From UBA2966 sp965242505 (GTDB lineage: Bacteria > Pseudomonadota > Alphaproteobacteria > UBA2966), in assembly GCA_965242505.1 (NCBI GenBank), contig OZ251449.1:2790001-2854000 (forward strand): a stretch of DNA of 64,000 nt. The letters are read 5' to 3'. The position numbers were made by a program, and so were the translations under genes. Positions 1 to 10,886 of this stretch are shown here, piece after piece (position 1 is the stretch's first letter; every line of letters begins with the position of its first letter). A model generated the notes under the pieces. It saw only the letters and a program-made list of their open reading frames with translations, did no database searches and had not been told where the DNA came from.

Positions 1-89
1 ATCGGCCTTTCCTATCGGGGAGCCCGGGGCGCCGATCCAGTTCTGGATTTTCCGAAACTGGCCCCGCCCCATGTTTCGGCCACGCACGT
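1..89 (-). repeat. 89-bp inverted repeat, left copy (inside fic)
   Basis: Exact reverse complement of 19952-20040. It begins at the window edge, so its full length is unknown. The match ends at base 89; base 90 differs from its partner position 19951, where IS481 sequence starts. Confidence 0.9.
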
Positions 90-465
90 TTTGGAGAAGT
101 ATCGAGTGAAGCTCCAGCAGTAGGTTGAGGTTGAATGGTTTTTCGCCGAGCGCCTTCTCGCCGCGGCGGAGCGCCTGGCGGTAGTTGATGACCTCCTCGA
201 AATCCCAGCGTCGTGTTTCGTGCTCGGGTTCTTCCCCCGCTTCGAATTTGAGGACTTCACCAAGAGTTGCCTGTGTGCCTTCTATGCGTGACGAGAGCAC
301 TGCTTCCCGGGTCGTGAGTGGGGACAACAGGACCTCGGGGTTGGGCACGCCGTAGAGGACTCCGTCGTAGAGGGCGAGCGAACGGTTGGCTCGCCCCATC
401 AGCGGAATGAGAGGCTCCCACTCGATATTCCCGATTGGCAGCCCCTGTGGCTCGAACGGTTTCAT
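1..465 (-). CDS. Fic family protein, N-terminal part (runs off left edge)
   Basis: The first 155 residues of a Fic-domain protein, which would transfer AMP (or another nucleotide monophosphate) to target proteins. The reading frame is open from ATG at 465 to base 1. The segment SSRIEGTQ (about residue 64) matches the class II inhibitory helix motif (S/T)xxxE(G/N), which blocks the active site in cis. The catalytic HPFLDGNGRIGR motif is not in this part, but it is present in frame in the other half of what appears to be the same gene at 19952-20691. The last 89 bases are an exact inverted repeat of 19952-20040. Whether the gene continues intact to the left cannot be seen. Base composition is less GC-rich than the neighbours, which fits an accessory gene. 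Confidence 0.85.
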   Translation of the reverse strand, partial: MKPFEPQGLPIGNIEWEPLIPLMGRANRSLALYDGVLYGVPNPEVLLSPLTTREAVLSSRIEGTQATLGEVLKFEAGEEPEHETRRWDFEEVINYRQALRRGEKALGEKPFNLNLLLELHSILLQNVRGRNMGRGQFRKIQNWIGAPGSPIGKAD

Positions 466-493
466 TTTATGTCTTGGCTGTTGGGCGCAAAAC

Positions 494-546
494 GGTTTGT
501 GTAACGTATACCTCCCGTTTGCTTTACACAAACGGATTTGTGTCAA
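494..546 (-). promoter_or_regulatory. Palindrome-rich upstream region of fic, possible operator
   Basis: GTTTGTGTAA at 495-504 and TTACACAAAC at 524-533 form perfect 10-base arms around a 19-base spacer. A further related GATTTGTGTCAA follows at 535-546. The stretch is much more AT-rich than its surroundings and lies 30-80 bp upstream of the fic start. This suggests a binding site for a dimeric regulator or the promoter, but no well-spaced -35/-10 pair was found. About 287 bp (466-752) has no gene; the remainder is a dispersed repeat. Confidence 0.4.
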
Positions 547-629
547 TCCGACATGACATATCGGTTGTGTCCGGCAAATGGCGAGGCGCGACATGTGGAT
601 CGGGGTCGCCGCGCGCGAGGTCGCGTCCG

Positions 630-712
630 ATCCACCCCCTCCCCTCCTCCTCGTTCTCCCTCCCCCTTGGGGGAGGGCCGGGTCAGGGGTCGCGCCGGAG
701 GGAAGGAGCGCG
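630..712. repeat. Dispersed palindromic element (copy 1, degenerate)
   Basis: A B-type unit: TCTCCCTCCCCCTTGG followed by GGGAGGGCCGGGTCAGGGG. It resembles the units at 11.7, 25.2, 46.3 and 51.1 kb, but the central hairpin is shortened. Confidence 0.65.
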
Positions 713-752
713 CGAACGGACTCGGCGGTCCGCGCCGCCCGCGGACGGGCCC

Positions 753-1730
753 CTACCGCGCCCGGAACACCGTGGAGCCGGTGGTCCTGCGGCCCTCCAG
801 GTCCTTGTGCGCGCGGACGGCGTCCTTGAGGGGGTAGGTCTGGTTGACCTTGATCTTGACCGCGCCCGACCCCACCACGTCGAAGAGGGCCCTGGCGCTG
901 GCCTCGTATTCGCGGCGCGAGGCGTTGTAGGCCATCAGCGACGGCCGGGTGAGGTAGAGGGACCCCTTGGCGGAGAGGACCGCCGGGTCGAGCGGCGCCA
1001 CGGGTCCGGAGGACTGTCCGAACAGCGCCATGACGCCCCGCGGGCGAAGGCAGTCGAGGGAGGCGTCGAAGGTCGTCCTGCCCACCGAATCGTAGACGAC
1101 GGGAACGCCCTTGCCGCCGGTGACGTCCATCACCGCCTCCTTGAAGTCCTCCCTGGTGTAGTCGATCGGGTGGTCGCAGCCGTGACGCCTGGCGAGGCGC
1201 GCCTTCGCGTCCGAGCCGACGGTCCCGATCACCGTCGCCCCGAGGTGCTTCAGCCACTGGCAGGCGATGAGGCCGACCCCGCCGGCGGCGGCGTGGAACA
1301 GGACGGTGTCGCCGCGCTTCACCCGGTAGACGCGGCGGACGAGGTACTCCACGGTCGTTCCCTTCAGCATCATCGCGGCCGCTTCCTTGTCGGAGACCGT
1401 CGACGGGACCTTGACGATCCTGCTCGCCGGGATGTTGCGTTCCCGGGCGTAGGCGCCGAGCGTCGGCGCGTAGGCGACCCGGTCGCCCTCTCCGAAGTTT
1501 CCGACCCCGGGGCCGACGGCCTCCACGACGCCGGCGCCCTCCATGCCGATGACGGCCGGGAATCCGGCCAGCGGGTACAGGCCGGAACGGAAGTAGCAGT
1601 CGATGTAGTTGAGCCCGACGTAGGTGTGCCTGATCCGGACTTCTCCGCGGTCCGGGGCGGGGAGGTCGACGTCCCGCCACTTCATCACCGCCGGTCCGCC
1701 GGTCTTGCTGATCTGGATCGCCTTGACCAT
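753..1730 (-). CDS. NAD(P)H:quinone oxidoreductase, zinc-independent MDR family
   Basis: A 325-residue medium-chain dehydrogenase/reductase of the quinone oxidoreductase (QOR) type, expected to reduce quinones with NADPH. The N-terminal GroES-like half contains GMEGAGVVEAVG. The nucleotide-binding motif AAAGGVGLIACQ lies near residue 150, and the DYTREDF segment follows. The zinc-ligand cysteines of alcohol dehydrogenases are absent, as is normal for QOR. The start is ATG at 1730, preceded by GGAAGGAA. Length is typical for the family. It lies 146 bp downstream of the DUF255 gene on the same strand and may be cotranscribed. Confidence 0.9.
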   Translation of the reverse strand: MVKAIQISKTGGPAVMKWRDVDLPAPDRGEVRIRHTYVGLNYIDCYFRSGLYPLAGFPAVIGMEGAGVVEAVGPGVGNFGEGDRVAYAPTLGAYARERNIPASRIVKVPSTVSDKEAAAMMLKGTTVEYLVRRVYRVKRGDTVLFHAAAGGVGLIACQWLKHLGATVIGTVGSDAKARLARRHGCDHPIDYTREDFKEAVMDVTGGKGVPVVYDSVGRTTFDASLDCLRPRGVMALFGQSSGPVAPLDPAVLSAKGSLYLTRPSLMAYNASRREYEASARALFDVVGSGAVKIKVNQTYPLKDAVRAHKDLEGRRTTGSTVFRAR

Positions 1731-1876
1731 GGGTTCCTTCCTGTCTGGTGGGAGGCCGCGGCCTCGCGCCGGGAGCGGCGTCCCGGCCGGTTCGGCCGGC
1801 AGTGTGTCCCGGGACGCGGCGCCCCCGCAACCGTCCGGCGCGGCGGCCCCGCCGGACGCGCCGGGAATCGGGGGCG

Positions 1877-3928
<2,052 letters not shown>

Positions 3929-3994
3929 GGGCGTTCCTTGCGTTATTGCACGGGTCCGGTTTCACGGCGGAAACGGGAACGAGGCCAGGATACG

Positions 3995-4375
3995 ATGAAC
4001 GACGTTGACGGCGGCGATGTCAATGGCGATCCGCCCCTGTTCTACCGGCGCCACGTGTTCTGCTGCGTCAACGAGCGCGCGGCCGATCACCCGCGGGGGT
4101 GCTGCAAGGCGAAGGGCTCCCAGGCGCTGCGCGACTACATGAAGAACCGGGCGAAGGAGCTCGGCGTCAAGCGCGTGCGGATCAACAGTTCGGGTTGCCT
4201 CGACCGGTGCGAGCTGGGTCCGACCATGGTCGTCTATCCGGAAGGCGTCTGGTACAGCTGCGCGACCGAGGAGGAGATCGACGAGGTGCTGCGCGTCCAC
4301 CTGATCGAAGGCGGGCGCGTCGAGCGCCTCCGGTTGCGGCCGGGCCAGGCGGCGCGCGGGGAACCGGAAGCGTGA
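3995..4375 (+). CDS. [2Fe-2S] ferredoxin-like protein, thioredoxin fold
   Basis: A 126-residue protein with cysteines in the spacing of thioredoxin-like [2Fe-2S] ferredoxins: CC near residue 16, CC near residue 30, and SSGCLDRCELGP near residue 55. The GPTMVVYPEGVWY stretch is characteristic of this small family (COG3411-like). It would be a soluble electron carrier or cluster protein with an unknown partner. ATG at 3995 follows AGGATACG. It runs convergently into pyrE with an 11-bp gap. Confidence 0.85.
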   Translation: MNDVDGGDVNGDPPLFYRRHVFCCVNERAADHPRGCCKAKGSQALRDYMKNRAKELGVKRVRINSSGCLDRCELGPTMVVYPEGVWYSCATEEEIDEVLRVHLIEGGRVERLRLRPGQAARGEPEA

Positions 4376-4386
4376 CCGGGACGGCC

Positions 4387-4983
4387 CTACAACCCGAAGT
4401 CCCGGGACGTGAGGATCGCCCGCAGGGCGACGTTCTCCCTTCCCAGGGCCTCCGCGGCGCCCTCCATGCGGTCGAGGACGGTGACGACCACGGGCGCGGA
4501 CGCGCCTTCGCCGCGCGCGGCGGCCACCGCCCTGAGCGCCGAACCCCCGGTGGTCGTCACGTCCTCGAGCAGCGCCGCGGTCCTGCCGGCGAGGGAGTCC
4601 TCCGGGCCCAGTCCCTCGATCAGGCGGCGCGTGCCGTGGTCCTTCGGCCGCTTGCGGACGAAGAACCCGCGCAGGCGGCGGCCGGAAAGGCTCCGCTGGA
4701 CCGCGCAGGCGACGAGCGGCACGGCGCCGATCTCGAGGCCGCCCACGTAATCGACGTCGATGTCGGCGAGCTCGTCGAGGACGAGCCGGGCCATGAGGCT
4801 CGCGCCCTCGGGGTGGAAGGCGGTGCGCTTCATGTCGAAATAGAAACTGCTGCCGGCTCCGGAGGCGAGCGTGACGTCCGCGTCCCGGATCAGCGACCTC
4901 TCGGACACGATCCGGATCAGCCGGCGGCGGTCGCGTGACCGGGTGGCGGGCGATCTGGGTCGCCAAGTGTTCGGCATCGGCAT
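4387..4983 (-). CDS. pyrE: Orotate phosphoribosyltransferase
   Basis: A 198-residue enzyme that converts orotate and PRPP to orotidine 5'-phosphate in pyrimidine synthesis. The PRPP-binding motif is ALLEDVTTTGGSAL (about residues 138-151). FYFDMKR and FVRKRPKDHGT are the expected orotate- and PRPP-loop segments. ATG at 4983 follows GGAGGCGCG; the next in-frame ATG is at 4977. It diverges from mnmE across about 147 bp. Confidence 0.92.
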   Translation of the reverse strand: MPMPNTWRPRSPATRSRDRRRLIRIVSERSLIRDADVTLASGAGSSFYFDMKRTAFHPEGASLMARLVLDELADIDVDYVGGLEIGAVPLVACAVQRSLSGRRLRGFFVRKRPKDHGTRRLIEGLGPEDSLAGRTAALLEDVTTTGGSALRAVAAARGEGASAPVVVTVLDRMEGAAEALGRENVALRAILTSRDFGL

Positions 4984-5130
4984 CGCGCCTCCGTCGTTTT
5001 TCGATATTTAGTGTATTCGGGTAGACATGTCCACCAGATATCGTATTCGGGGACGCAGCCGTTCCCGCGCGACCGTAGCGTGAGGAACCCGGATCGGGAA
5101 TTGCGCCGTCTCCCCGCCCACCATTCCGAC

Positions 5131-6477
5131 ATGACGATCGCCGCCCTCGCGAGCGGGCGCGGGCGGGCCGGGATCGCCGTCGTCCGCGTCTCGGGGCCGG
5201 CCGCGGGAAGCCTGCTGGCGGAAGTGGCGGGCGCGGTCCCGGCGCCTCGCGCGGCGACCCGCGCGGCGCTGCGCGACCCCAGGGACGGGCGCGCGCTCGA
5301 CGACGGTCTCGTCCTGTGGTTTCCGGCGCCGGCCAGCTACACCGGCGAGGACGTCGCCGAGCTGCACGTCCACGGCGGCGCGGCGGTGGTGTCCGGCGTG
5401 CTGGACGCGCTTCGCGCCCGGCGGGACGTCCGCATCGCGGAGCCGGGGGAGTTCACGCGCCGCGCGTTCCTCAACGGCAAGCTGGACCTCGTTCAGGCCG
5501 AGGCCGTGGCCGACCTCGTCGACGCCGAGACGGAAGCGCAGCGCCGCCAGGCCGTCGACCAGCTCGAAGGGCGCCTCGGCGCCGTCTACGACTCGTGGCG
5601 GGCCCGCCTGCGGGACGCCCTGGCGCGCCTGGAGGCCGTCATCGACTTCCCCGACGAGGAACTGCCCGCGGATCTGATATGCTCCGTCCGCCGGGACGCC
5701 GGCGACCTGCTCGGCGAGCTCGTCGCGCATCTGGAGGACGGGCGGCGCGGCGAGCGCCTGCGGAACGGCCTGTATGTCGTCATCGCGGGCGCTCCCAACG
5801 TGGGCAAGTCGAGCCTGCTGAACGCCCTGGCGCGGCGGGACGCGGCCATCGTCTCGGAGCGGGCGGGAACGACCCGGGACGTCGTGGAGGTCCGCCTCGA
5901 CCTCGGCGGCCTCCCGGTGACCGTCGCCGACACGGCGGGCCTGCGGGAGAGCCGCGACGAGATCGAGGCCGAGGGGGTCCGGCGCGCGCTGGCGCTGGCC
6001 GCGGCGGCGGATCTCAGGATCGTCATGGTGGAGGCGGCGCCGGTCATCGAGATGGAGTCGCGGATCGAGTCCCTGCTGGACGAGGACGCCATGATCGTCG
6101 TCAACAAGATCGACCTGCGCGAGGTCGCGGCGGGAACCCGGGTGAAGGGCCGCCGGGCGTGGCCCCTGTCCGCGGCCACCGGCCGGGGCCTCGGCGGTTT
6201 CCTGGAGGCGCTCGAAGGGGAGGTCGAGCGGCGCGTGGGCCGCAGCGAGGCGCCGCCGCTCACGCGGGAGCGCCATCGGTCGGCCGTCGAGGAAACCGCG
6301 GCGTGCCTGCGGCGGTTCCTGGCCGGGTCGCGGGACGGCGGCGCGGCCGACGCCCGCGTCGAGCTCCTGGCGGAGGACCTGAGGCTCGGCGCGCGGGCGC
6401 TCGGCCGGATCACCGGAAGGATCGACGTCGAGGAGCTTCTCGACGTCGTGTTCCGGGACTTCTGCATCGGCAAGTGA
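5131..6477 (+). CDS. mnmE: tRNA modification GTPase MnmE
   Basis: A 448-residue GTPase that works with MnmG to install the cmnm5 group on wobble uridine. MTIAALASGRGRAGIAVVRVSG is the family N-terminus and chooses ATG 5131 over the upstream in-frame ATG at 5011. The G domain has G1 GAPNVGKSSL, G2 GTTRD, G3 DTAG and G4 NKID. The C-terminus FCIGK carries the universally conserved catalytic cysteine. It heads a rightward operon with mnmG, rsmG, parA and parB. In Caulobacter mnmE lies near rho and points away from oriC; here it points toward the presumed oriC (see findings). Confidence 0.95.
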   Translation: MTIAALASGRGRAGIAVVRVSGPAAGSLLAEVAGAVPAPRAATRAALRDPRDGRALDDGLVLWFPAPASYTGEDVAELHVHGGAAVVSGVLDALRARRDVRIAEPGEFTRRAFLNGKLDLVQAEAVADLVDAETEAQRRQAVDQLEGRLGAVYDSWRARLRDALARLEAVIDFPDEELPADLICSVRRDAGDLLGELVAHLEDGRRGERLRNGLYVVIAGAPNVGKSSLLNALARRDAAIVSERAGTTRDVVEVRLDLGGLPVTVADTAGLRESRDEIEAEGVRRALALAAAADLRIVMVEAAPVIEMESRIESLLDEDAMIVVNKIDLREVAAGTRVKGRRAWPLSAATGRGLGGFLEALEGEVERRVGRSEAPPLTRERHRSAVEETAACLRRFLAGSRDGGAADARVELLAEDLRLGARALGRITGRIDVEELLDVVFRDFCIGK

Positions 6478-6510
6478 TCGGGCGGGTCCCGACGCCGGGG
6501 GAGGGGAACG

Positions 6511-8499
6511 ATGGACGTTTCACGTGAAACACGGCCGGGTTCCGCGCGCCCGGCGGCGGTCGGCGTCGCCCGGGTGTCCGACGGCGCGGTCTTCGACGTC
6601 GTCGTGATCGGGGGCGGCCACGCCGGGTGCGAGGCGGCGGCGGCGGCGGCGCGCCTCGGCGCCGCGACCCTGCTGGTGACGCACCGGGCGGGCGCCATCG
6701 GCGAGATGTCGTGCAACCCGGCGATCGGCGGCCTCGGGAAAGGCCACCTCGTCCGCGAGATCGACGCGCTGGACGGGCTCATGGGCCGGGTGACGGACGC
6801 CGCCGGGATACAGTTCCGCCTGCTGAACCGGCGCAAGGGTCCGGCGGTCCGGGGCCCCAGGGCCCAGGCGGACCGCGCCCTCTATCGGCGGGCGATGCAG
6901 ACCGCGCTGGACCGGATCGGGAACCTGACGGTCGCCGAGGCCGCGGTCGAGGACCTCGGGATCGCCGGCCGGGGCCGGACCCCGGAGGCGCGGTCGGTGA
7001 CGCTCGCCGACGGGCGGAGCATCCGCGCGGGCGCCGTGGTCCTGACCACCGGCACCTTCCTGCGGGGCCTGATCCACGTGGGCGGGGAGCGGACGCCGGC
7101 GGGGCGCGCCGGCGAGGCGCCGGCGCTGGGCCTCGCCGACACGCTCGGGCGGCTGGGGTTCCGCCGCGGGCGCCTGAAGACGGGCACGCCGCCGCGCCTC
7201 GACGGGAGGACCATCGACTACGCCGGCCTGGAGGCGCAGCCGGGCGACGACCCGCCGACGCCGTTCTCCTTCCTGACCCGGGAGATCACGACGCCCCAGG
7301 TGAGCTGCCACGTCACCGCGACGACGCCGGCGTCGCACGCGCTGATCCGGGCCAACCTCGACAGGTCCCCCCTGTATTCGGGCCGCATCGAGAGCGCGGG
7401 TCCCCGCTACTGCCCCTCCATCGAGGACAAGGTCGTGCGCTTCGGCGACCGGAGCGCGCATCGGATCTTCCTCGAGCCGGAGGGGCTGGACGACGACACG
7501 GTCTATCCCAACGGGATCTCCACCTCCCTTCCCAGGGACGCGCAATCGGCGCTGCTGAAGACCATTCCGGGGCTCGAGAGGGCGGAGATGACGCGGCCGG
7601 GATACGCCATCGAGTACGACTTCGTCGACCCGCGGGAGCTGTTTCCGACGCTGGAGACCCGCAGGACGCGGCGGCTGTTCCTCGCGGGCCAGATCAACGG
7701 CACCACCGGCTACGAGGAAGCGGCCGCCCAGGGACTGATGGCCGGACTGAACGCGGCGTGCCGGGCGTCCGGCGCCGCCGCCGTCACCGTCGACCGCGCC
7801 GACGGCTACGTCGGCGTGCTGATCGACGATCTGGTCACCCGCGGCGTCGACGAGCCCTACCGGATGTTCACCTCGAGGGCGGAATACCGCCTGACCCTGC
7901 GGGCCGACAACGCCGACCGGCGGTTGACGCCGCTGGGGATCGAGAGGGGGTTCGCGGGCGCCGAGCGGGCGGCGGCGTTCGAGGCCGGGTCGCGGGCCCT
8001 CGAGGCGGCCCGCGGGCGGCTGGAGGCGTTGTCGCTGACCCCGGGCGAGGCGCGCCGGCATGGAGTCGCGGCGACCCGCGACGGCGCGCGGCGCAGCGCC
8101 TTCGATCTGCTCGGCGGCTACCGCATGACGGTCGCCGACCTGGCGCGGATATGGCCCGAGCTCGAAGGGATGCCGGCCCGCATCGCCGAGCAGCTGGAGT
8201 GCGAGGCCCATTACCGCGGATACCTGGCCCGGCAGGAGGCGGACATCCGGGCCTTCCGGCGCGAGGAGGCGTTGCGCGTCCCGCCGGACCTCGACTTCCG
8301 CCGGGTGGACGGCCTGTCGAACGAGCAGCGCGAGAAGCTGGCGGCCGCGCGGCCCGCGACGCTCGGCGCGGCCGCCCGGGTGCCCGGCGTCACGCCGGCG
8401 GCGGTGAACCTGCTCCTCGTCCACGTCCGGCGCCGCGGGCGGGCGGGCGGAGACCGCCGGGGCGCGCCCCGGTCGGCGCCCGAACCGGCGGGGCCGTGA
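6511..8499 (+). CDS. mnmG: tRNA uridine-5-carboxymethylaminomethyl modification enzyme MnmG (GidA)
   Basis: A 662-residue FAD enzyme, the partner of MnmE. The dinucleotide-binding motif VVIGGGHAGCEAA is followed by SCNPAIGG and RKGPAVRGPRAQADR, both GidA signatures. The C-terminal helical domain contains RRVDGLSNEQREKL. ATG at 6511 follows GGAGGGGAACG. The first codons overlap a perfect parS palindrome read as VSRET. The N-terminus is about 25 residues longer than usual; a later start is possible but would put parS outside the coding region. The stop overlaps the rsmG start. Confidence 0.95.
   Translation: MDVSRETRPGSARPAAVGVARVSDGAVFDVVVIGGGHAGCEAAAAAARLGAATLLVTHRAGAIGEMSCNPAIGGLGKGHLVREIDALDGLMGRVTDAAGIQFRLLNRRKGPAVRGPRAQADRALYRRAMQTALDRIGNLTVAEAAVEDLGIAGRGRTPEARSVTLADGRSIRAGAVVLTTGTFLRGLIHVGGERTPAGRAGEAPALGLADTLGRLGFRRGRLKTGTPPRLDGRTIDYAGLEAQPGDDPPTPFSFLTREITTPQVSCHVTATTPASHALIRANLDRSPLYSGRIESAGPRYCPSIEDKVVRFGDRSAHRIFLEPEGLDDDTVYPNGISTSLPRDAQSALLKTIPGLERAEMTRPGYAIEYDFVDPRELFPTLETRRTRRLFLAGQINGTTGYEEAAAQGLMAGLNAACRASGAAAVTVDRADGYVGVLIDDLVTRGVDEPYRMFTSRAEYRLTLRADNADRRLTPLGIERGFAGAERAAAFEAGSRALEAARGRLEALSLTPGEARRHGVAATRDGARRSAFDLLGGYRMTVADLARIWPELEGMPARIAEQLECEAHYRGYLARQEADIRAFRREEALRVPPDLDFRRVDGLSNEQREKLAAARPATLGAAARVPGVTPAAVNLLLVHVRRRGRAGGDRRGAPRSAPEPAGP
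6517..6530. promoter_or_regulatory. parS: parS centromere site 1
   Basis: GTTTCACGTGAAAC, a perfect 14-bp palindrome matching the conserved ParB-binding core, inside codons 3-7 of mnmG. It lies about 3.5 kb upstream of parB and about 23 kb from the presumed oriC. Confidence 0.9.
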
Positions 8500-9170
8500 C
8501 CGTGGCCGGGGACGGGACCTATGACGCCGACGCCTTTCGCCGCGACACCGGCGTTTCACGTGAAACACTGGAGCGCCTGGAGGCCTACGCCGCGCTGGCG
8601 GCCAGGTGGCGACGCCGGATGAACCTCGCGAGCTCCCGATCGCTCGCGGACGTCTGGCGCCGCCACATGCTCGACTCCGCCCAGCTGGCGGACCTGGCCC
8701 CGGCGGGCGCGCGGGTGTGGGTCGACGCGGGAAGCGGCGCCGGGTTTCCGGGCCTGGTGCTGGCCATTCTCGGCCGCGGCCGCATGTTCCTCGTCGAGAA
8801 GGACGCGCGGAAGTGCGTCTTCCTCAGGGAGGCGGTCCGGCTGACGGAGGCGGACGCCGAAGTGGTGGAATCCCGGGTGGAGGCGCTCGGCGCGGCGCGC
8901 CCGGAGGAGCGGCCGTTCCCGCCGCCCCGGGTCGTCACGGCGAGGGCCCTGGCGCCGCTCGACAGGCTGTTGGCGATGGTGGCCCCGCTGTGCGGCCCGG
9001 AAACGGTGTGCCTTTTCCCGAAGGGCCAAGATGTTGGGGCTGAATTGACGAAGATCACAAGATATGCGAACATCGACATGGACAGGTTGCCGAGCCGGAC
9101 GGCGGCGGGCGCGGCCGTCCTGCGGATCGAGGGACTGGGGACCGGGGGGCTGGCGGATGACGGGCGGTGA
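8496..9170 (+). CDS. rsmG: 16S rRNA (guanine527-N7)-methyltransferase RsmG (GidB)
   Basis: A 224-residue SAM-dependent enzyme that methylates G527 of 16S rRNA. WVDAGSGAGFPGLVLAI is the SAM-binding motif. RHMLDSAQL and VTARALAPLDRLL are conserved in the family. GTG at 8496 overlaps the mnmG stop as GTGA, suggesting translational coupling; GTG 8502 is an alternative. Codons spelling VSRET contain the second parS. The 3' end overlaps parA by 14 bp. Confidence 0.93.
   Translation: MTVAGDGTYDADAFRRDTGVSRETLERLEAYAALAARWRRRMNLASSRSLADVWRRHMLDSAQLADLAPAGARVWVDAGSGAGFPGLVLAILGRGRMFLVEKDARKCVFLREAVRLTEADAEVVESRVEALGAARPEERPFPPPRVVTARALAPLDRLLAMVAPLCGPETVCLFPKGQDVGAELTKITRYANIDMDRLPSRTAAGAAVLRIEGLGTGGLADDGR
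8553..8566. promoter_or_regulatory. parS: parS centromere site 2
   Basis: A second exact GTTTCACGTGAAAC, 2036 bp from the first, in the same VSRET coding context but in the 5' part of rsmG. No further perfect copy was noticed in the window. Confidence 0.9.
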
Positions 9171-9990
9171 CGGAGAGCGGGCGGGCGGCGCGGCGCGGCC
9201 GCGGTCGAACGGGGGCGGCAGGGTCATCGCGGTGGCGAACCAGAAGGGCGGCGTCGGCAAGACGACGACCGCCATAAATCTGGCGACCGCCTTCGCCGCG
9301 GCCGGCTGCCGGCTGCTGGTCGTCGATCTGGACCCCCAGGGGAACGCGAGCACCGGCTTCGGGATCGACCGGAGCGACCGGTCCTCGAGCAGTTACGACG
9401 TCCTGACGGGCGCGGCGACGGTGGGGGAGGCGGCCGCGGCGAGCGACGTTCCCGGGCTCGACGTCGTCCCGTCGACGGTCGACCTCTCCGGGGCCGAGCT
9501 GGAGCTCGTGGGCGCGGCGCGGCGCGGCCACCGGTTGCGCGACGCCATCGGCGGCGCGGTCGCGGAGTACGACTACGTCCTGATCGACTGCCCCCCCTCG
9601 CTCGGGCTCCTGACGTTGAACGCCCTGGTCGCCGCGGACGCCGTGCTCGTGCCGTTGCAGTGCGAGTTCTTCGCGCTCGAGGGGTTGAGTCATCTCATGC
9701 GGACGATCGAGCGGGTGCGCGCCGGGTTCAACCCGACGCTGGACATCCAGGGCGTGGTGCTCACCATGTTCGACCGGCGGAACAGCCTGTCGGGCCAGGT
9801 CGCGACGGACGTGCGCGGCGTTCTGGGCGACAAGGTGTACGACACGGTGATCCCGAGGAACGTCCGGGTCTCCGAGGCGCCGTCCCACGGGAAGCCCGCG
9901 CTCCTGTACGATTTCCGGTGCGCCGGCAGCCGCGCCTACGTCAGCCTCGCCGGCGAGATGCTGCGGCGCGAGGGGGCCCCCGCCGCATGA
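9157..9990 (+). CDS. parA: Chromosome partitioning ATPase ParA
   Basis: A 277-residue deviant Walker ATPase that moves ParB-parS complexes away from the replicated origin. The motif KGGVGKTTT (about residues 28-36) carries the signature lysine, VVDLDPQGN is the A' motif and LIDCPPSLGLLTLNAL the Walker B region. ATG at 9157 lies within the end of rsmG. The stop overlaps the parB start by 4 bp (ATGA). An N-terminal extension of about 20 residues precedes the ATPase fold. Confidence 0.95.
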   Translation: MTGGDGERAGGAARPRSNGGGRVIAVANQKGGVGKTTTAINLATAFAAAGCRLLVVDLDPQGNASTGFGIDRSDRSSSSYDVLTGAATVGEAAAASDVPGLDVVPSTVDLSGAELELVGAARRGHRLRDAIGGAVAEYDYVLIDCPPSLGLLTLNALVAADAVLVPLQCEFFALEGLSHLMRTIERVRAGFNPTLDIQGVVLTMFDRRNSLSGQVATDVRGVLGDKVYDTVIPRNVRVSEAPSHGKPALLYDFRCAGSRAYVSLAGEMLRREGAPAA

Positions 9991-10886
9991 CCGGGGACGC
10001 CCAGGACCGGCGGCGCGGCCTGGGCCGGGGGCTGTCCGCGCTGTTCGAGGACGGCGGGGACGAGCGCGCGGGGACGGACCGGGCGCGGTCGCCGAGGGTC
10101 GTTCCCATCGAATGGCTGCGCCCCAACCCCTTTCAGCCCAGGCGGCGGTTCGACGAGGCGGAGATGGAGGCCCTGGCCGCCTCGATCGGCGACGTCGGCG
10201 TGTTGCAGCCGATACTCGCGCGGCCCGTCGGCGACGGCGGGGAGGCGTTCGAGATCGTCGCCGGGGAGCGCCGGTGGCGCGCCGCCCAGAGGGCGCGGCT
10301 GCACCGGGTTCCCGTCGTCGTCAGGGACCTCGACGACGCCCAGGCGCTGAAGATCGCGCTGGTGGAGAACGTCCAGCGCGAGGACCTGAACGCGATCGAG
10401 GAGGCGGAGGGATACGACCGCCTGATGGAGGCGTTCGGGCTCACGCAGGAGGCCGTCGCCCACGCCGTCGGCAAGAGCCGCAGCCACGTCGCGAACACCC
10501 TGCGCCTGCTGGGCCTGCCCGGTTCGGTGAGGCGGTTCGTGGAGGACGGGCGCCTGTCGGCGGGACACGCGCGGGCCCTGCTGACGGCGGCGGACCCGGA
10601 AGGGCTCGCGGCGCGCGCGGCGGACGGGCGGATGACGGTCCGCGAGGTGGAGGCCCTGGCGAAGGAACGGGCGGGGGGCGAGGGTCCGGGGAGCGGCGGG
10701 AGACGGCCGGCCGGCGGGAAGGACGCGAACGTCCTGGCGCTGGAGGACGATCTCTCCATGGCCCTCGGCCTTCCCGTCGACATCCGCCACAAGGGGGACG
10801 ACGGCGGGACGGTCGGCATCCGCTACTGGACGCTCGAGCAGCTGGACGACGTGTGCTGGCGCCTGCGCCATGACGACGAGCCGTAG
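9987..10886 (+). CDS. parB: Chromosome partitioning protein ParB (CTPase, parS-binding)
   Basis: A 299-residue protein. The N-terminal LGRGLSALF box contacts ParA. The CTP-binding/ParB-nuclease domain contains GERRWRAAQRA and ENVQREDLNAIEEAEGY. The helix-turn-helix LTQEAVAHAVGKSRSHVANTL binds parS, and the C-terminal region resembles the dimerisation domain. ATG 9987 overlaps the parA stop. The last 17 bp overlap the methyltransferase gene, which implies one mRNA. Confidence 0.95.
   Translation: MTGDAQDRRRGLGRGLSALFEDGGDERAGTDRARSPRVVPIEWLRPNPFQPRRRFDEAEMEALAASIGDVGVLQPILARPVGDGGEAFEIVAGERRWRAAQRARLHRVPVVVRDLDDAQALKIALVENVQREDLNAIEEAEGYDRLMEAFGLTQEAVAHAVGKSRSHVANTLRLLGLPGSVRRFVEDGRLSAGHARALLTAADPEGLAARAADGRMTVREVEALAKERAGGEGPGSGGRRPAGGKDANVLALEDDLSMALGLPVDIRHKGDDGGTVGIRYWTLEQLDDVCWRLRHDDEP

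Noticed and set aside
5011..5130. Upstream in-frame ATG of mnmE
   Set aside because: The extra 40 residues do not resemble MnmE; the family start MTIAALASG is at 5131.
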